From Dryocosmus kuriphilus (taxonomy: Eukaryota > Arthropoda > Insecta > Hymenoptera > Cynipidae), in the NCBI GenBank assembly GCA_038277395.1, contig CM076189.1, positions 86,789,421 to 86,853,420 on the forward strand: a DNA stretch of 64,000 bases, given 5' to 3'. Of the stretch, positions 43,286 through 57,249 are shown one piece after another. A model generated the notes under the pieces. It searched no databases. It was not told the DNA's origin and saw only the letters and a list, made by a program, of their open reading frames with translations. Position 1 is the first letter of the stretch, and every line of letters begins with the position of its first letter. Position numbers and translations under genes: made by a program.

Positions 43286-46200
43286 CATAATACTATCGGC
43301 ATTAATCATAGAAAAAATGCAAAATTCTAATTAAAGTTTGCCCTTTCTAACCGCTCGTGGTCGATGTACAATACAGTTGGTTGTTCGTTTAATGAGAAAA
43401 AAACACCAAATTTATTTCCTTTCACCTAGGATCAAAATCGAGCAAATTTATTTATTTATTCAAAAAGATAATATGATAGCCAACGTTTCGAAGTTATAAT
43501 GGACGTTCCTTTCCGAGGTTGTTTTGTCCCGTAGCAGTGACAAAGGTCCAGAGTTTACTTTGCCTCGTGTCATTGTGGATTCAGAAGTCCTTGGCTGTGT
43601 AGTAGCCATAGTCAGATTTTCTTTCATAGCTGTTGGTTGTGTTGTGCGTGTACATTCTAAATTCATTGTGAACTCTATTAATACCATCGGCATTAATCAT
43701 AGATTCAATGCAAAATTCAAATTAAAGTTTGCGCTTTCAAGCCGCTCGTGGTCTATGTATAGTGTAGTTGGTTATTTGCTTAATGAAAAAAAAAACACAG
43801 AATTTATTTCCTTTCACCTAGGATCAAAATCGAGCAAATTTATTTATTTATTCAAAAAGATAATATAGTAGCCAACGTTTCGAAGGTATAGTTGACCTTC
43901 CTTTTCAATGCTGTTTGTCCTGTAGCAGTGAGAAATGTCCAGAGTTTAGTGTTCCTCGTGTCATTGTGGATTCAGAAGTCCTTGGCTGTGTAGTAGCCAT
44001 AGTCAGATTTTCTTTCATAGCTGCTGGTTGTGTTGTGCGTGTAAATTCTAAATTCATTGTGACCTCTCTCAATACTATCGGCATTAATCATAGATTCAAT
44101 GCAAAATTCAAATAAAAGTTTGCGCTTTCAAGCCGCTCGTGGTGTATGTATAGTATAGTTGGTTATTTGGTTAATGAAAAAAAAAAACACAGAATTTATT
44201 TCCTTTCACCTAGGATCAAAATCGAGCAAATTTCTTTATTTAGTCAAAAAGATAATATGATAGCCAACGTTTCGAAGTTATAATGGACGTTCCTTTTCGA
44301 GGTTGTTTGTCCCGTAGCAGTGACAAAGGTCCAGAGTTTACTTTGCCTCGTGTCATTGAGGATTCAGAAGTCCTTGGCTGTGTAGTAGCCATAGTCAGAT
44401 TTTCTTTCATAGCTGTTGGTTGTGTTGTGCGTGTACATTCTAAATTCCTTGTGAACTCTATTAATACCATCGGCATTAATCATAGATTCAATGCAAAATT
44501 CAAATTAAAGTTTGCGCTTTCAAGCAGCTCGTGGTCTATGTATAGTGTAGTTGGTTATTTGGTTAATGAAAAAAAAAACACAGAATTTATTTCCTTTCAC
44601 CTAGGATCAAAATCGAGCAAATTTATTTATTTATTCAAAAAGATAATATAGTAGCCAACGTTTCGAAGGTATAGTTGACCTTCCTTTTCAATGCTGTTTG
44701 TCCTGTAGCAGTGAGAAATGTCCAGAGTTTAGTGTTCCTCGTGTCATTGTGGATTCAGAAGTCCTTGGCTGTGTAGTAGCCATAGTCAGATTTTCTTTCA
44801 TAGCTGTTGGTTGTGTTGTGCGTGTAAATTCTAAATTCATTGTGACCTCTCTCAATACTATCGGCATTAATCATAGATTCAATGCAAAATTCAAATAAAA
44901 GTTTGCGCTTTCAAGCCGCTCGTGGTGTATGTATAGTATAGTTGGTTATTTGGTTAATGAAAAAAAAAAAACACAGAATTTATTTCCTTTCACCTAGGAT
45001 CAAAATCGAGCAAATTTCTTTATTTAGTCAAAAAGATAATATGATAGCCAACGTTTCGAAGTTATAATGGACGTTCCTTTTCGAGGTTGTTTGTCCCGTA
45101 GCAGTGACAAATGTCCAGAGTTTACTTTGCCTCGTGTCATTGTGGATTCAGAAGTCCTTGGCTGTGTAGTAGCCATAGTCAGATTTTCTTTCATAGCTGT
45201 TGGTTGTGTTGTGCGTGTACATTCTAAATTCATTGTGAACTCTATTTATACCATCGGCATTAATCATAGATTCAATGCAAAATTCAAATTAAAGTTTGCG
45301 CTTTCAAGCCGCTCGTGGTCTATGTATAGTGTAGTTGGTTATTTGGTTAATGAAAAAAAAACACAGAATTTATTTCCTTTCACCTAGGATCAAAATCGAG
45401 CAAATTTATTTATTTATTTCAAAAAGATAATATAGTAGCCAAAGTTTCGAAGGTATAGTTGACCTTCCTTTTCAATGCTGTTTGTCCTGTAGCAGTGAGA
45501 AATGTCCAGAGTTTAGTGTTCCTCGTGTCATTGTGGATTCAGAAGTCCTTGGCTGTGTAGTAGCCATAGTCAGATTTTCTTTCATAGCTGTTGGTTGTGT
45601 TGTGCGTGTAAATTCTAAATTCATTGTGACCTCTCTCAATACTATCGGCATTAATCATATATTAAATGCAAAATTCAAATTAAAGTTTGCGCTTTCAAGC
45701 CGCTCGTGGTCTATGTATAGTGTAGTTGGTTATTTGGTTAATGAAAAAAAAAACACGGAATTTATTTCCTTTCACGTAGGATCAAAATCGAGCAAATTTA
45801 TTTATTTATGCAAAAAGATAATATAGTAGCCAACGTTTCGAAGGTATAGTTGACCTTCCTTTTCAATGCTGTTTGTCCTGTAGCAGTGAGAAATGTCCAG
45901 AGTTTAGTGTTCCTCGTGTCATTGTGGATTCAGAAGTCCTTGGCTGTGTAGTAGCCATAGTCAGATTTTCTTTCATAGCTGTTGGTTGTGTTGTGCGTGT
46001 ACATTCTAAATTCATTGTGACCTCTCTCAATACTATCGGCATTAATCATAAATTCAATGCAAAATTCAAATTAAAGTTTGCGCTTTCAAGCCGCTCGTGG
46101 TCTATGGATAGTATAGTTGGTTATTTGGTTAATGAACAAAAAAAAAAACACAGAATTTATTTCCTTTCACCTAGGATCAAAATCGAGCAAATTTGTTTAT

Positions 46201-49200
46201 TTAGTCAAAAAGATAATATGATAGCCAACGTTTCGAAGTTATAATGGAAGTTCCTTTTCGAGGCTGTTTGTCCCGTAGCAGTGACAAAGGTCCAGAGTTT
46301 ACTTTGCCTCGTGTCATTGTGGATTCAGAAGTCCCTGGCAGTGTAGTAGCCATAGTCAGATTTTCTTTCATAGCTGTTGGTTGTGTTGTGCGTGTACATT
46401 CTAAATTCATTGTGACCTCTCTCAATACTATCGGCATTAATCATAAATCCAATGCAAAATTCAAATTAAAGTTTGCGCTTTCAAGCCGCTCGTGGTCTGT
46501 GTATAGTATAGTTGGTTATTTGGTTAATGAAAAAAAAAAAAACACACAGAATTTATTTCCTTTCACCTAGGATCAAAATCGAGCAAATTTGTTTATTTAG
46601 TCAAAAAGATAATATGATATCCAACGTTTCGAAGTTATAATGGAAGTTCCTTTTCGAGGCTGTTTGTCCCGTAGCAGTGACAAAGGTCCAGAGTTTACTT
46701 TGCCTCGTGTCATTGTGGATTCAGAAGTCCTTGGCTGTGTAGTAGCCATAGTCAGATTTTCTTTCATAGCTGTTGGTTTTGTTGTGCGTGTACATTCTAA
46801 ACTCATTGTGAACTCTATTAATACCATCGGCATTAATCATAGATTCAATGCAAAATTCAAATTAAAGTCTGCGCTTTCAAGCCGCTCGTGGTCTATGTAT
46901 AGTGTAGTTGGTTATTTGGTTAATGAAAAAAAAAAACACAGAATTTATTTTCCTTTCACCTAGGATCAAAATCGAGCAAATTTATTTATTTATTCAAAAA
47001 GATAATATAGTAGCCAACGTTTCGAAGGTATAGTTGACCTTCCTTTTCAATGCTGTTTGTCCTGTAGCAGTGAGAAATGTCCAGAGTTTACTTTTCCTCG
47101 TGTCATTGTGAATTCAGAAGCCCTTGGCTGTGCAGTAGTCATAGTCAGATTTTCTTTCATAGCTGTTGGTTGTGTTGTGCGTGTAAATTCTAAATTCATT
47201 GTGACCTCTCTCAATACTATCGGCATTAATCATAGATTCAATGCAAAATTCAAATAAAAGTTTGCGCTTTCAAGCCGCTCGTGGTGTATGTATAGTATAG
47301 TTGGTTATTTGGTTAATGAAAAAAAAAAACACAGAATTTATTTCCTTTCACCTAGGATCAAAATCGAGCAAATTTCTTTATTTAGTCAAAAAGATAATAT
47401 GATAGCCAACGTTTCGAAGTCATAATGGACGTTCCTTTTCGAGGTTGTTTGTCCCGTAGCAGTGACAAATGTCCAGAGTTTACTTTGCCTCGTGTCATTG
47501 TGGATTCAGAAGTCCTTGGCTGTGTAGTAGCCATAGTCAGATTTTCTTTCATAGCTGTTGGTTGTGTTGTGCGTGTACATTCTAAATTCATTGTGAACTC
47601 TATTTATACCATCGGCATTAATCATAGATTCAATGCAAAATTCAAATTAAAGTTTGCGCTTTCAAGCCGCTCGTGGTCTATGTATAGTGTAGTTGGTTAT
47701 TTGGTTAATGAAAAAAAAACACAGAATTTATTTCCTTTCACCTAGGGTCAAAATCGAGCAAATTTATTTATTTATTCAAAAAGATAATATAGTAGCCAAC
47801 GTTTTCGAAGGTATAGTTGACCTTCCTTTTCAATGCTGTTTGTCCTGTAGCAGTGAGAAATGTCCAGAGTTTAGTGTTCCTCGTGTCATTGTGGATTCAG
47901 AAGTCCTTGGCTGTGTAGTAGCCATAGTCAGATTTTCTTTCATAGCTGTTGGTTGTGTTGTGCGTGTAAATTCTAAATTCATTGTGACCTCTCTCAATAC
48001 TATCGGCATTAATCATAGATTCAATGCAAAATTCAAATAAAAGTTTGCCCTTTCAAGCCGCTCGTGGTGTATGTATAGTATAGTTGGTTATTTGGTTAAT
48101 GAAAAAAAAAACACAGAATTTATTTCCTTTCACCTAGGATCAAAATCGAGCAAATTTCTTTATTTAGTCAAAGAGACAATATGATAGCCAACGTTTCGAA
48201 GTTATAATGGACGTTCCTTTTCGAGGTTGTTTGTCCCGTAGCAGTGACAAAGGTCCAGAGTTTACTTTGCCTCGTGTCATTGTGGATTCAGAAGTCCTTG
48301 GCTGTGTAGTAGCCATAGTCAGATTTTCTTTCATAGCTGTTGGTTGTGTTGTGCGTGTACATTCTAAATTCATTGTGAACTCTATTTATACCATCGGCAT
48401 TAATCATAGATTCAATGCAAAATTCAAATTAAAGTTTGCGCTTTCAAGCCGCTCGTGGTCTATGTATAGTGTAGTTGGTTATTTGGTTAATGAAAAAAAA
48501 AAACACAGAATTTATTTCCTTTCACCTAGGATCAAAATCGAGCAAATTTATTTATTTATTCAAAAAGATAATATAGTAGCCAACGTTTCGAAGGTATAGT
48601 TGACCTTCCTTTTCAATGCTGTTTGTCCGGTAGCAGTGAGAAATGTCCAGAGTTTAGTGTTCCTCGTGTCATTGTGGATTCAGAAGTCCTTGGCTGTGTA
48701 GTAGCCATAGTCAGATTTTCTTTCATAGCTGTTGGTTGTGTTGTGCGTGTAAATTCTAAATTCATTGTGACCTCTCTCAATACTATCGGCATTAATCATA
48801 TATTAAATGCAAAATTCAAATTAAAGTTTGCGCTTTCAAGCCGCTCGTGGTCTATGTATAGTGTAGTTGGTTATTTGGTTAATGAAAAAAAAAAAAACAC
48901 GGAATTTATTTCCTTTCACGTAGGATCAAAATCGAGCAAATTTATTTATTTATTCAAAAAGATAATATAGTAGCCAACGTTTCGAAGGTATAGTTGACCT
49001 TCCTTTTCAATGCTGTTTGTCCTGTAGCAGTGACAAATGTCCAGAGTTTACTTTTCCTCGTGTCATTGTGGATTCAGAAGTCCTTGGCTGTGTAGTAGCC
49101 ATAGTCAGATTTTCTTTCATAGCTGTTGGTTGTGTTGTGCGTGTACATTCTAAATTCATTGTGATCTCTCTATACTATCGGCATTAATCATAAATTCAAT

Positions 49201-52200
49201 GCAAAATTCAAATTAAAGTTTGCGCTTTCAAGCCGCTCGTGGTCTATGTATAGTATAGTTGGTTATTTGGTTAATGAAAAAAAAAAAACACAGAATTTAT
49301 TTCCTTTCACCTAGGATCAAAATCGAGCAAATTTGTTTATTTAATCAAAAAGATAATATGATAGCCAACGTTTCGAAGTTATAATGGAAGTTCCTTTTCG
49401 AGGCTGTTTGTCCCGTAGCAGTGACAAAGGTCCAGAGTTTACTTTGCCTCGTGTCATTGTGGATTCAGAAGTCCCTGGCAGTGTAGTAGCCATAGTCAGA
49501 TTTTCTTTCATAGCTGTTGGTTGTGTTGTGCGTGTACATTCTAAATTCATTGTGACCTCTCTCAATACTATCGGCATTAATCATAAATTCAATGCAAAAT
49601 TCAAATTAAAGTTTGCGCTTTCAAGCCGCTCGTGGTCTATGTATAGTATAGTTGGTTATTTGGTTAATGAAAAAAAAAAAAAAACACAGAATTTATTTCC
49701 TTTCACCTAGGATCAAAATCGAGCAAATTTGTTTATTTAGTCAAAAAGATAATATGATATCCAACGTTTCGAAGTTATAATGGAAGTTCCTTTTCGAGGC
49801 TGTTTGTCCCGTAGCAGTGACAAAGGTCCAGAGTTTACTTTGCCTCGTGTCATTGTGGATTCAGAAGTCCTTGGCTGTGTAGTAGCCATAGTCAGATTTT
49901 CTTTCATAGCTGTTGGTTGTGTTGTGCGTGTACATTCTAAACTCATTGTGAACTCTATTAATACCATCGGCATTAATCATAGATTCAATGCAAAATTCAA
50001 ATTAAAGTTTGCGCTTTCAAGCCGCTCGTGGTCTATGTATAGTGTAGTTGGTTATTTGGTTAAAGAAAAAAAAAAACAGAATTTATTTCCTTTCACCTAG
50101 GATCAAAATCGAGCAAATTTATTTATTTATTCAAAAAGATAATATAGTAGCCAACGTTTCGAAGGTATAGTTGACCTTCCTTTTCAATGCTGTTTGTCCT
50201 GTAGCAGTGAGAAATGTCCAGAGTTTACTTTTCCTCGTGTCATTGTGAATTCAGAAGCCCTTGGCTGTGCAGTAGTCATAGTCAGATTTTCTTTCATAGC
50301 TGTTGGTTGTGTTGTGCGTGTACATTCTAAATTCATTGTGACCTCTCTCAATCCTATCGGCATTAATCATAGATTCAATGCAAAATCCAAATTAAAGTTT
50401 GCGCTTTCAAGCCGCTCGTGGTCTATGTATAGTATAGTTGGTTATTTGGTTAATGAAAAAAAAAAACACAGAATTTATTTCCTTTCACCTAGGATCAAAA
50501 TCGAGCAAATTTGTTTATTTATTCAAAAAGATAATATGATGGCCAACGTTTCGAAGTTATAATGGACGTTCCTTTTCGAGGTTGTTTGTCCCGTAGCAGT
50601 GAGAAATGTCCAGAGTTTACTTTTCCTCGTGTCATTGTGGATTCAGAAGTCCTTGGCTGTGTAGTAGCCATAGTCAGATTTTCTTTCATAGCTGTTGGTT
50701 GCGTTGTGCGTGTACATTCTAAATTCATTGTGACCTCTCTCAATAATATCGGCATTAATCATAGATTCAATGCAAAATTCAAATTAAAGTTTGCGCTTTC
50801 AAGTCGCTCGTGGTCTATGCATAGTATAGTTGGTTATTTGGTTAATGTAAAAAAAAAAACAGAATTTATTTCCTTTCACCTAGGATCAAAATCGAGCAAA
50901 TTTATTTATTTATTCAAAAAGATAATACAGTAGCCAACGTTTCGAAGGTATAGTTGACCTTCCTTTTCAATGCTGTTTGTCCTGTAGCAGTGAGAAATGT
51001 CCAGAGTTTAGTGTTCCTCGTGTCATTGTGGATTCAGAAGTCCTTGGCTGTGTAGTAGCCATAGTCAGATTTTCTTTCATAGCTGCTGGTTGTGTTGTGC
51101 GTGTAAATTCTAAATTCATTGTGACCTCTCTCAATACTATCGGCATTAATCATAGATTCAATGCAAAATTCAAATAAAAGTTTGCGCTTTCAAGCCGCTC
51201 GTGGTGTATGTATAGTATAGTTGGTTATTTGGTTAATGAAAAAAAAAAAAAAACACAGAATTTATTTCCTTTCACCTAGGATCAAAATCGAGCAAATTTT
51301 TTTATTTAGTCAAAAAGATAATATGATAGCCAACGTTTCGAAGTTATAATGGACGTTCCTTTTCGAGGTTGTTTGTCCCGTAGCAGTGACAAAGGTCCAG
51401 AGTTTACTTTGCCTCGTGTCATTGAGGATTCAGAAGTCCTTGGCTGTGTAGTAGCCATAGTCAGATTTTCTTTCATAGCTGTTGGTTGTGTTGTGCGTGT
51501 ACATTCTAAATTCATTGTGAACTCTATTAATACCATCGGCATTAATCATAGATTCAATGCAAAATTCAAATTAAAGTTTGCGCTTTCAAGCAGCTCGTGG
51601 TCTATGTATAGTGTAGTTGGTTATTTGGTTAATGAAAAAAAAAAAACAGAATTTATTTCCTTTCACCTAGGATCAAAATCGAGCAAATTTATTTATTTAT
51701 TCAAAAAGATAATATAGTAGCCAACGTTTCGAAGGTATAGTTGACCTTCCTTTTCAATGCTGTTTGTCCTGTAGCAGTGAGAAATGTCCAGAGTTTAGTG
51801 TTCCTCGTGTCATTGTGGATTCAGAAGTCCTTGGCTGTGTAGTAGCCATAGTCAGATTTTCTTTCATAGCTGTTGGTTGTGTTGTGCGTGTAATTCTAAA
51901 TTCATTGTGACCTCTCTCAATACTATCGGCATTAATCATAGATTCAATGCAAAATTCAAATAAAAGTTTGCGCTTTCAAGCCGCTCGTGGTGTATGTATA
52001 GTATAGTTGGTTATTTGGTTAATGAAAAAAAAAAAAAAACACAGAATTTATTTCCTTTCACCTAGGATCAAAATCGAGCAAATTTCTTTATTTAGTCAAA
52101 AAGATAATATGATAGCCAACGTTTCGAAGTTATAATGGACGTTCCTTTTCGAGGTTGTTTGTCCCGTAGCAGTGACAAATGTCCAGAGTTTACTTTGCCT

Positions 52201-55200
52201 CGTGTCATTGTGGATTCAGAAGTCCTTGGCTGTGTAGTAGCCATAGTCAGATTTTCTTTCATAGCTGTTGGTTGTGTTGTGCGTGTACATTCTAAATTCA
52301 TTGTGAACTCTATTTATACCATCGGCATTAATCATAGATTCAATGCAAAATTCAAATTAAAGTTTGCGCTTTCAAGCCGCTCGTGGTCTATGTATAGTGT
52401 AGTTGGTTATTTGGTTAATGAAAAAAAAAAAACAGAATTTATTTCCTTTCACCTAGGATCAAAATCGAGCAAATTTATTTATTTATTCAAAAAAAGATAA
52501 TATAGTAGCCAACGTTTCGAAGGTATAGTTGACCTTCCTTTTCAATGCTGTTTGTCCTGTAGCAGTGAGAAATGTCCAGAGTTTAGTTTCCTCGTGTCAT
52601 TGTGGATTCAGAAGTCCTTGGCTGTGTAGTAGCCATAGTCAGATTTTCTTTCATAGCTGTTGGTTGTGTTGTGCGTGTACATTCTAAATTCATTGTGACC
52701 TCTCTCAATACTATCGGCATTAATCATATATTAAATGCAAAATTCAAATTAAAGTTTGCGCTTTCAAGCCGCTCGTGGTCTATGTATAGTGTAGTTGGTT
52801 ATTTGGTTAATGAAAAAAAAAACACGGAATTTATTTCCTTTCACGTAGGATCAAAATCGAGCAAATTTATTTATTTATGCAAAAAGATAATATAGTAGCC
52901 AACGTTTCGAAGGTATAGTTGACCTTCCTTTTCAATGCTGTTTGTCCTGTAGCAGTGAGAAATGTCCAGAGTTTACTTTTCCTCGTGTCATTGTGGATTC
53001 AGAAGTCCTTGGCTGTGTAGTAGCCATAGTCAGATTTTCTTTCATAGCTGTTGGTTGTGTTGTGCGTGTACATTCTAAATTCATTGTGACCTCTCTCAAT
53101 ACTATCGGCATTAATCATAGATTCAATGCAAAATTCAAATTAAAGTTTGCGCTTTCAAGCCGCTCGTGGTCTATGTATAGTATAGTTGGTTATTTGGTTA
53201 ATGAAAAAAAAAAAAACACAGAATTTATTTCCTTTCACCTAGGATCAAAATCGAGCAAATTTGTTTATTTAGTCAAAAAGATAATATGATAGCCAACGTT
53301 TCGAAGTTATAATGGACGTTCCTTTTCGAGGCTGTTTGTCCCGTAGCAGTGACAAAGGTCCAGAGTTTACTTTGCCTCGTGTCATTGTGGATTCAGAAGT
53401 CCCTGGCAGTGTAGTAGCCATAGTCAGATTTTCTTTCATAGCTGTTGGTTGTGTTGTGCGTGTACATTCTAAATTCATTGTGACCTCTCTCAATACTATC
53501 GGCATTAATCATAGATTCAATGCAAAATTCAAATTAAAGTTTGCGCTTTCAAGCCGCTCGTGGTCTGTGTATAGTATAGTTGGTTATTTGGTTAATGAAA
53601 AAAAAAAAAAACACAGAATTTATTTCCTTTCACCTAGGATCAAAATCGAGCAAATTTGTTTATTTAGTCAAAAAGATAATATGATATCCAACGTTTCGAA
53701 GTTATAATGGAAGTTCCTTTTCGAGGCTGTTTGTCCCGTAGCAGTGACAAAGGTCCAGAGTTTACTTTGCCTCGTGTCATTGTGGATTCAGAAGTCCTTG
53801 GCTGTGTAGTAGCCATAGTCAGATTTTCTTTCATAGCTGTTGGTTTTTTGTTGTGCGTGTACATTCTAAACTCATTGTGAACTCTATTAATACCATCGGC
53901 ATTAATCATAGATTCAATGCAAAATTCAAATTAAAGTTTGCGCTTTCAAGCCGCTCGTGGTCTATGTATAGTGTAGTTGGTTATTTGGTTAATGAAAAAA
54001 AAAAAAACACAGAATTTATTTCCTTTCACCTAGGATCAAAATCGAGCAAATTTATTTATTTATTCAAAAAGATAATATAGTAGCCAACGTTTCGAAGGTT
54101 ATAGTTGACCTTCCTTTTCAATGCTGTTTGTCCTGTAGCAGTGAGAAATGTCCAGAGTTTACTTTTCCTCGTGTCATTGTGAATTCAGAAGCCCTTGGCT
54201 GTGCAGTAGTCATAGTCAGATTTTCTTTCATAGCTGTTGGTTGTGTTGTGCGTGTAAATTCTAAATTCATTGTGACCTCTCTCAATACTATCGGCATTAA
54301 TCATAGATTCAATGCAAAATTCAAATAAAAGTTTGCGCTTTCAAGCCGCTCGTGGTGTATGTATAGTATAGTTGGTTATTTGGTTAATGAAAAAAAAAAA
54401 ACAGAATTTATTTCCTTTCACCTAGGATCAAAATCGAGCAAATTTCTTTATTTAGTCAAAAAGATAATATGATAGCCAACGTTTCGAAGTCATAATGGAC
54501 GTTCCTTTTCGAGGTTGTTTGTCCCGTAGCAGTGACAAATGTCCAGAGTTTACTTTGCCTCGTGTCATTGTGGATTCAGAAGTCCTTGGCTGTGTAGTAG
54601 CCATAGTCAGATTTTCTTTCATAGCTGTTGGTTGTGTTGTGCGTGTACATTCTAAATTCATTGTGAACTCTATTTATACCATCGGCATTAATCATAGATT
54701 CAATGCAAAATTCAAATTAAAGTTTGCGCTTTCAAGCCGCTCGTGGTCTATGTATAGTGTAGTTGGGTATTTGGTTAATGAAAAAAAAACACAGAAGATT
54801 TATTTCCTTTCACCTAGGATCAAAATCGAGCAAATTTATTTATTTATTCAAAAAGATAATATAGTAGCCAACGTTTCGAAGGTATAGTTGACCTTCCTTT
54901 TCAATGCTGTTTGTCCTGTAGCAGTGAGAAATGTCCAGAGTTTAGTTTTCCTCGTGTCATTGTGGATTCAGAAGTCCTTGGCTGTGTAGTAGCCATAGTC
55001 AGATTTTCTTTCATAGCTGTTGGTTGTGTTGTGCGTGTAAATTCTAAATTCATTGTGACCTCTCTCAATACTATCGGCATTAATCATAGATTCAATGCAA
55101 AATTCAAATAAAAGTTTGCGCTTTCAAGCCGCTCGTGGTGTATGTATAGTATAGTTGGTTATTTGGTTAATGAAAAAAAAAACACAGAATTTATTTCCTT

Positions 55201-56296
55201 TCACCTAGGATCAAAATCGAGCAAATTTTTTTTATTTAGTCAAAGAGACAATATGATAGCCAACGTTTCGAAGTTATAATGGACGTTCCTTTTCGAGGTT
55301 GTTGTTTGTCCCGTAGCAGTGACAAAGGTCCAGAGTTTACTTTGCCTCGTGTCATTGTGGATTCAGAAGTCCTTGGCTGTGTAGTAGCCATAGTAAGATT
55401 TTCTTTCATAGCTGTTGGTTGTGTTGTGCGTGTACATTCTAAATTCATTGTGAACTCTATTTATACCATCGGCATTAATCATAGATTCAATGCAAAATTC
55501 AAATTAAAGTTTGCGCTTTCAAGCCGCTCGTGGTCTATGTATAGTGTAGTTGGTTATTTGGTTAATGAAAAAAAAACACAGAATTTATTTCCTTTCACCT
55601 AGGATCAAAATCGAGCAAATTTATTTATTTATTCAAAAAGATAATATAGTAGCCAACGTTTCGAAGGTATAGTTGACCTTCCTTTTCAATGCTGTTTGTC
55701 CGGTAGCAGTGAGAAATGTCCAGAGTTTAGTGTTCCTCGTGTCATTGTGGATTCAGAAGTCCTTGGCTGTGTAGTAGCCATAGTCAGATTTTCTTTCATA
55801 GCTGTTGGTTGTGTTGTGCGTGTAAATTCTAAATTCATTGTGACCTCTCTCAATACTATCGGCATTAATCATATATTAAATGCAAAATTCAAATTAAAGT
55901 TTGCGCTTTCAAGCCGCTCGTGGTCTATGTATAGTGTAGTTGGTTATTTGGTTAATGAAAAAAAAAAAAAAAAAGAACACGGAATTTATTTCCTTTCACG
56001 TAGGATCAAAATCGAGCAAATTTATTTATTTATTCAAAAAGATAATATAGTAGCCAACGTTTCGAAGGTATAGTTGACCTTCCTTTTCAATGCTGTTTGT
56101 CCTGTAGCAGTGACAAATGTCCAGAGTTTACTTTTCCTCGTGTCATTGTGGATTCAGAAGTCCTTGGCTGTGTAGTAGCCATAGTCAGATTTTCTTTCAT
56201 AGCTGTTGGTTGTGTTGTGCGTGTACATTCTAAATTCATTGTGATCTCTCTATACTATCGGCATTAATCATAAATTCAATGCAAAATTCAAATTAA
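43286..56296 (+). repeat. Satellite array 1: ~33 monomers of ~391 bp, forward
   Basis: Each monomer runs 'gatcaaaatcgagcaaattt', 'gccaacgtttcgaag', 'gtagcagtga.aaa.gtccag', 'cttggctgtgtagtagccat', 'ggcattaatcata', 'caagccgctcgtgg' and a poly-A tract of variable length. Two subtypes alternate: A ('ataatggacgttccttttcg', gacaaaggtcc) and B ('gtatagttgaccttcctttt', gagaaatgtcc), giving a ~783 bp dimer. Rare variants recur at 3140, 3930 and 7062-7071 bases, showing nested higher-order repeats. The first monomer (43286-43440) is clearly diverged, as expected at an array edge. Both strands are open for ~70-130 codons per unit, but stops and A-tract length differ between units, so it is not treated as coding. 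Confidence 0.93.
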
Positions 56297-56796
56297 NNNN
56301 NNNNNNNNNNNNNNNNNNNNNNNNNNNNNNNNNNNNNNNNNNNNNNNNNNNNNNNNNNNNNNNNNNNNNNNNNNNNNNNNNNNNNNNNNNNNNNNNNNNN
56401 NNNNNNNNNNNNNNNNNNNNNNNNNNNNNNNNNNNNNNNNNNNNNNNNNNNNNNNNNNNNNNNNNNNNNNNNNNNNNNNNNNNNNNNNNNNNNNNNNNNN
56501 NNNNNNNNNNNNNNNNNNNNNNNNNNNNNNNNNNNNNNNNNNNNNNNNNNNNNNNNNNNNNNNNNNNNNNNNNNNNNNNNNNNNNNNNNNNNNNNNNNNN
56601 NNNNNNNNNNNNNNNNNNNNNNNNNNNNNNNNNNNNNNNNNNNNNNNNNNNNNNNNNNNNNNNNNNNNNNNNNNNNNNNNNNNNNNNNNNNNNNNNNNNN
56701 NNNNNNNNNNNNNNNNNNNNNNNNNNNNNNNNNNNNNNNNNNNNNNNNNNNNNNNNNNNNNNNNNNNNNNNNNNNNNNNNNNNNNNNNNNNNNNNN
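56297..56796. other. Assembly gap of exactly 500 N
   Basis: 500 undetermined bases. The round number suggests a placeholder gap placed by scaffolding. It cuts a satellite monomer on the left and a retrotransposon gag gene on the right. Confidence 0.97.
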
Positions 56797-57249
56797 GTCT
56801 GTCTCTAACAAAAATTGAGTGTTGTTTTCTAAAAATGAGTCAATTTCGAATGTTTTATCGTTAATCGTCCCTAAGATTTCTCGATCTTCTGTTAAGTTTG
56901 CTTGTTGCCTGCGTAAATTTAGCGTTGGCAAATCTGTAGGGTCCCAAGCTAATGACGCATAAGGGTTAATTATTTTACTTGGTTCTTTGTTTGTAATTTC
57001 CAAGTCCCTACCTGATTTTCCCATTCTTGTTGTTTCGTTGTTATTTTTACGAAAACTTCTACCTCGTCCCACGGATCGGTTTATTATTTTGGGACTTGTA
57101 CCTGTATTTGATGTTCTGTTTATTCCGGAGTCCGGAGTTGGAAGTGCTATAGCTCCTTCCAAGTCCAGACTCTCTTGATCGGTTTGAATGTCTGTTTGTT
57201 TCGGCATTTTGTCTTTACTTATTTTTAAATTCCCTGATCTGAGTTTCAT
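56797..57249 (-). CDS. LTR retrotransposon gag, N-terminal part (truncated by the gap)
   Basis: On the minus strand ATG 57249 starts MKLRSGNLKISKDKMPKQ, and 151 codons are open up to the N run. MxxRSG starts are common in gag proteins of LTR elements. The visible part is hydrophilic, with basic patches (GRGRSFRKNNNETTRMGKSG) and an LPTLNLRRQQANLTED segment. No capsid or zinc knuckle is reached. Gag forms the particle that packages element RNA. The frame is intact over the visible part, unlike other elements in the window, so this insertion may be young. Confidence 0.6.

Noticed and set aside
43480..43560. Hammerhead motif in the satellite (cgaaacgttggc on the minus strand)
   Set aside because: GAAACG is present, but no CTGATGA-like block lies at the right distance upstream and no stem II can be drawn.
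43480..56296. CENP-B box in the satellite monomer
   Set aside because: The TTCG core in 'gtttcgaag' is not followed by the A and CGGG positions of the box consensus.
56293..57249. A 318-residue gene on the minus strand
   Set aside because: More than half of it is translated from N. Only the first ~151 codons are real sequence, and they are listed as a truncated gag.
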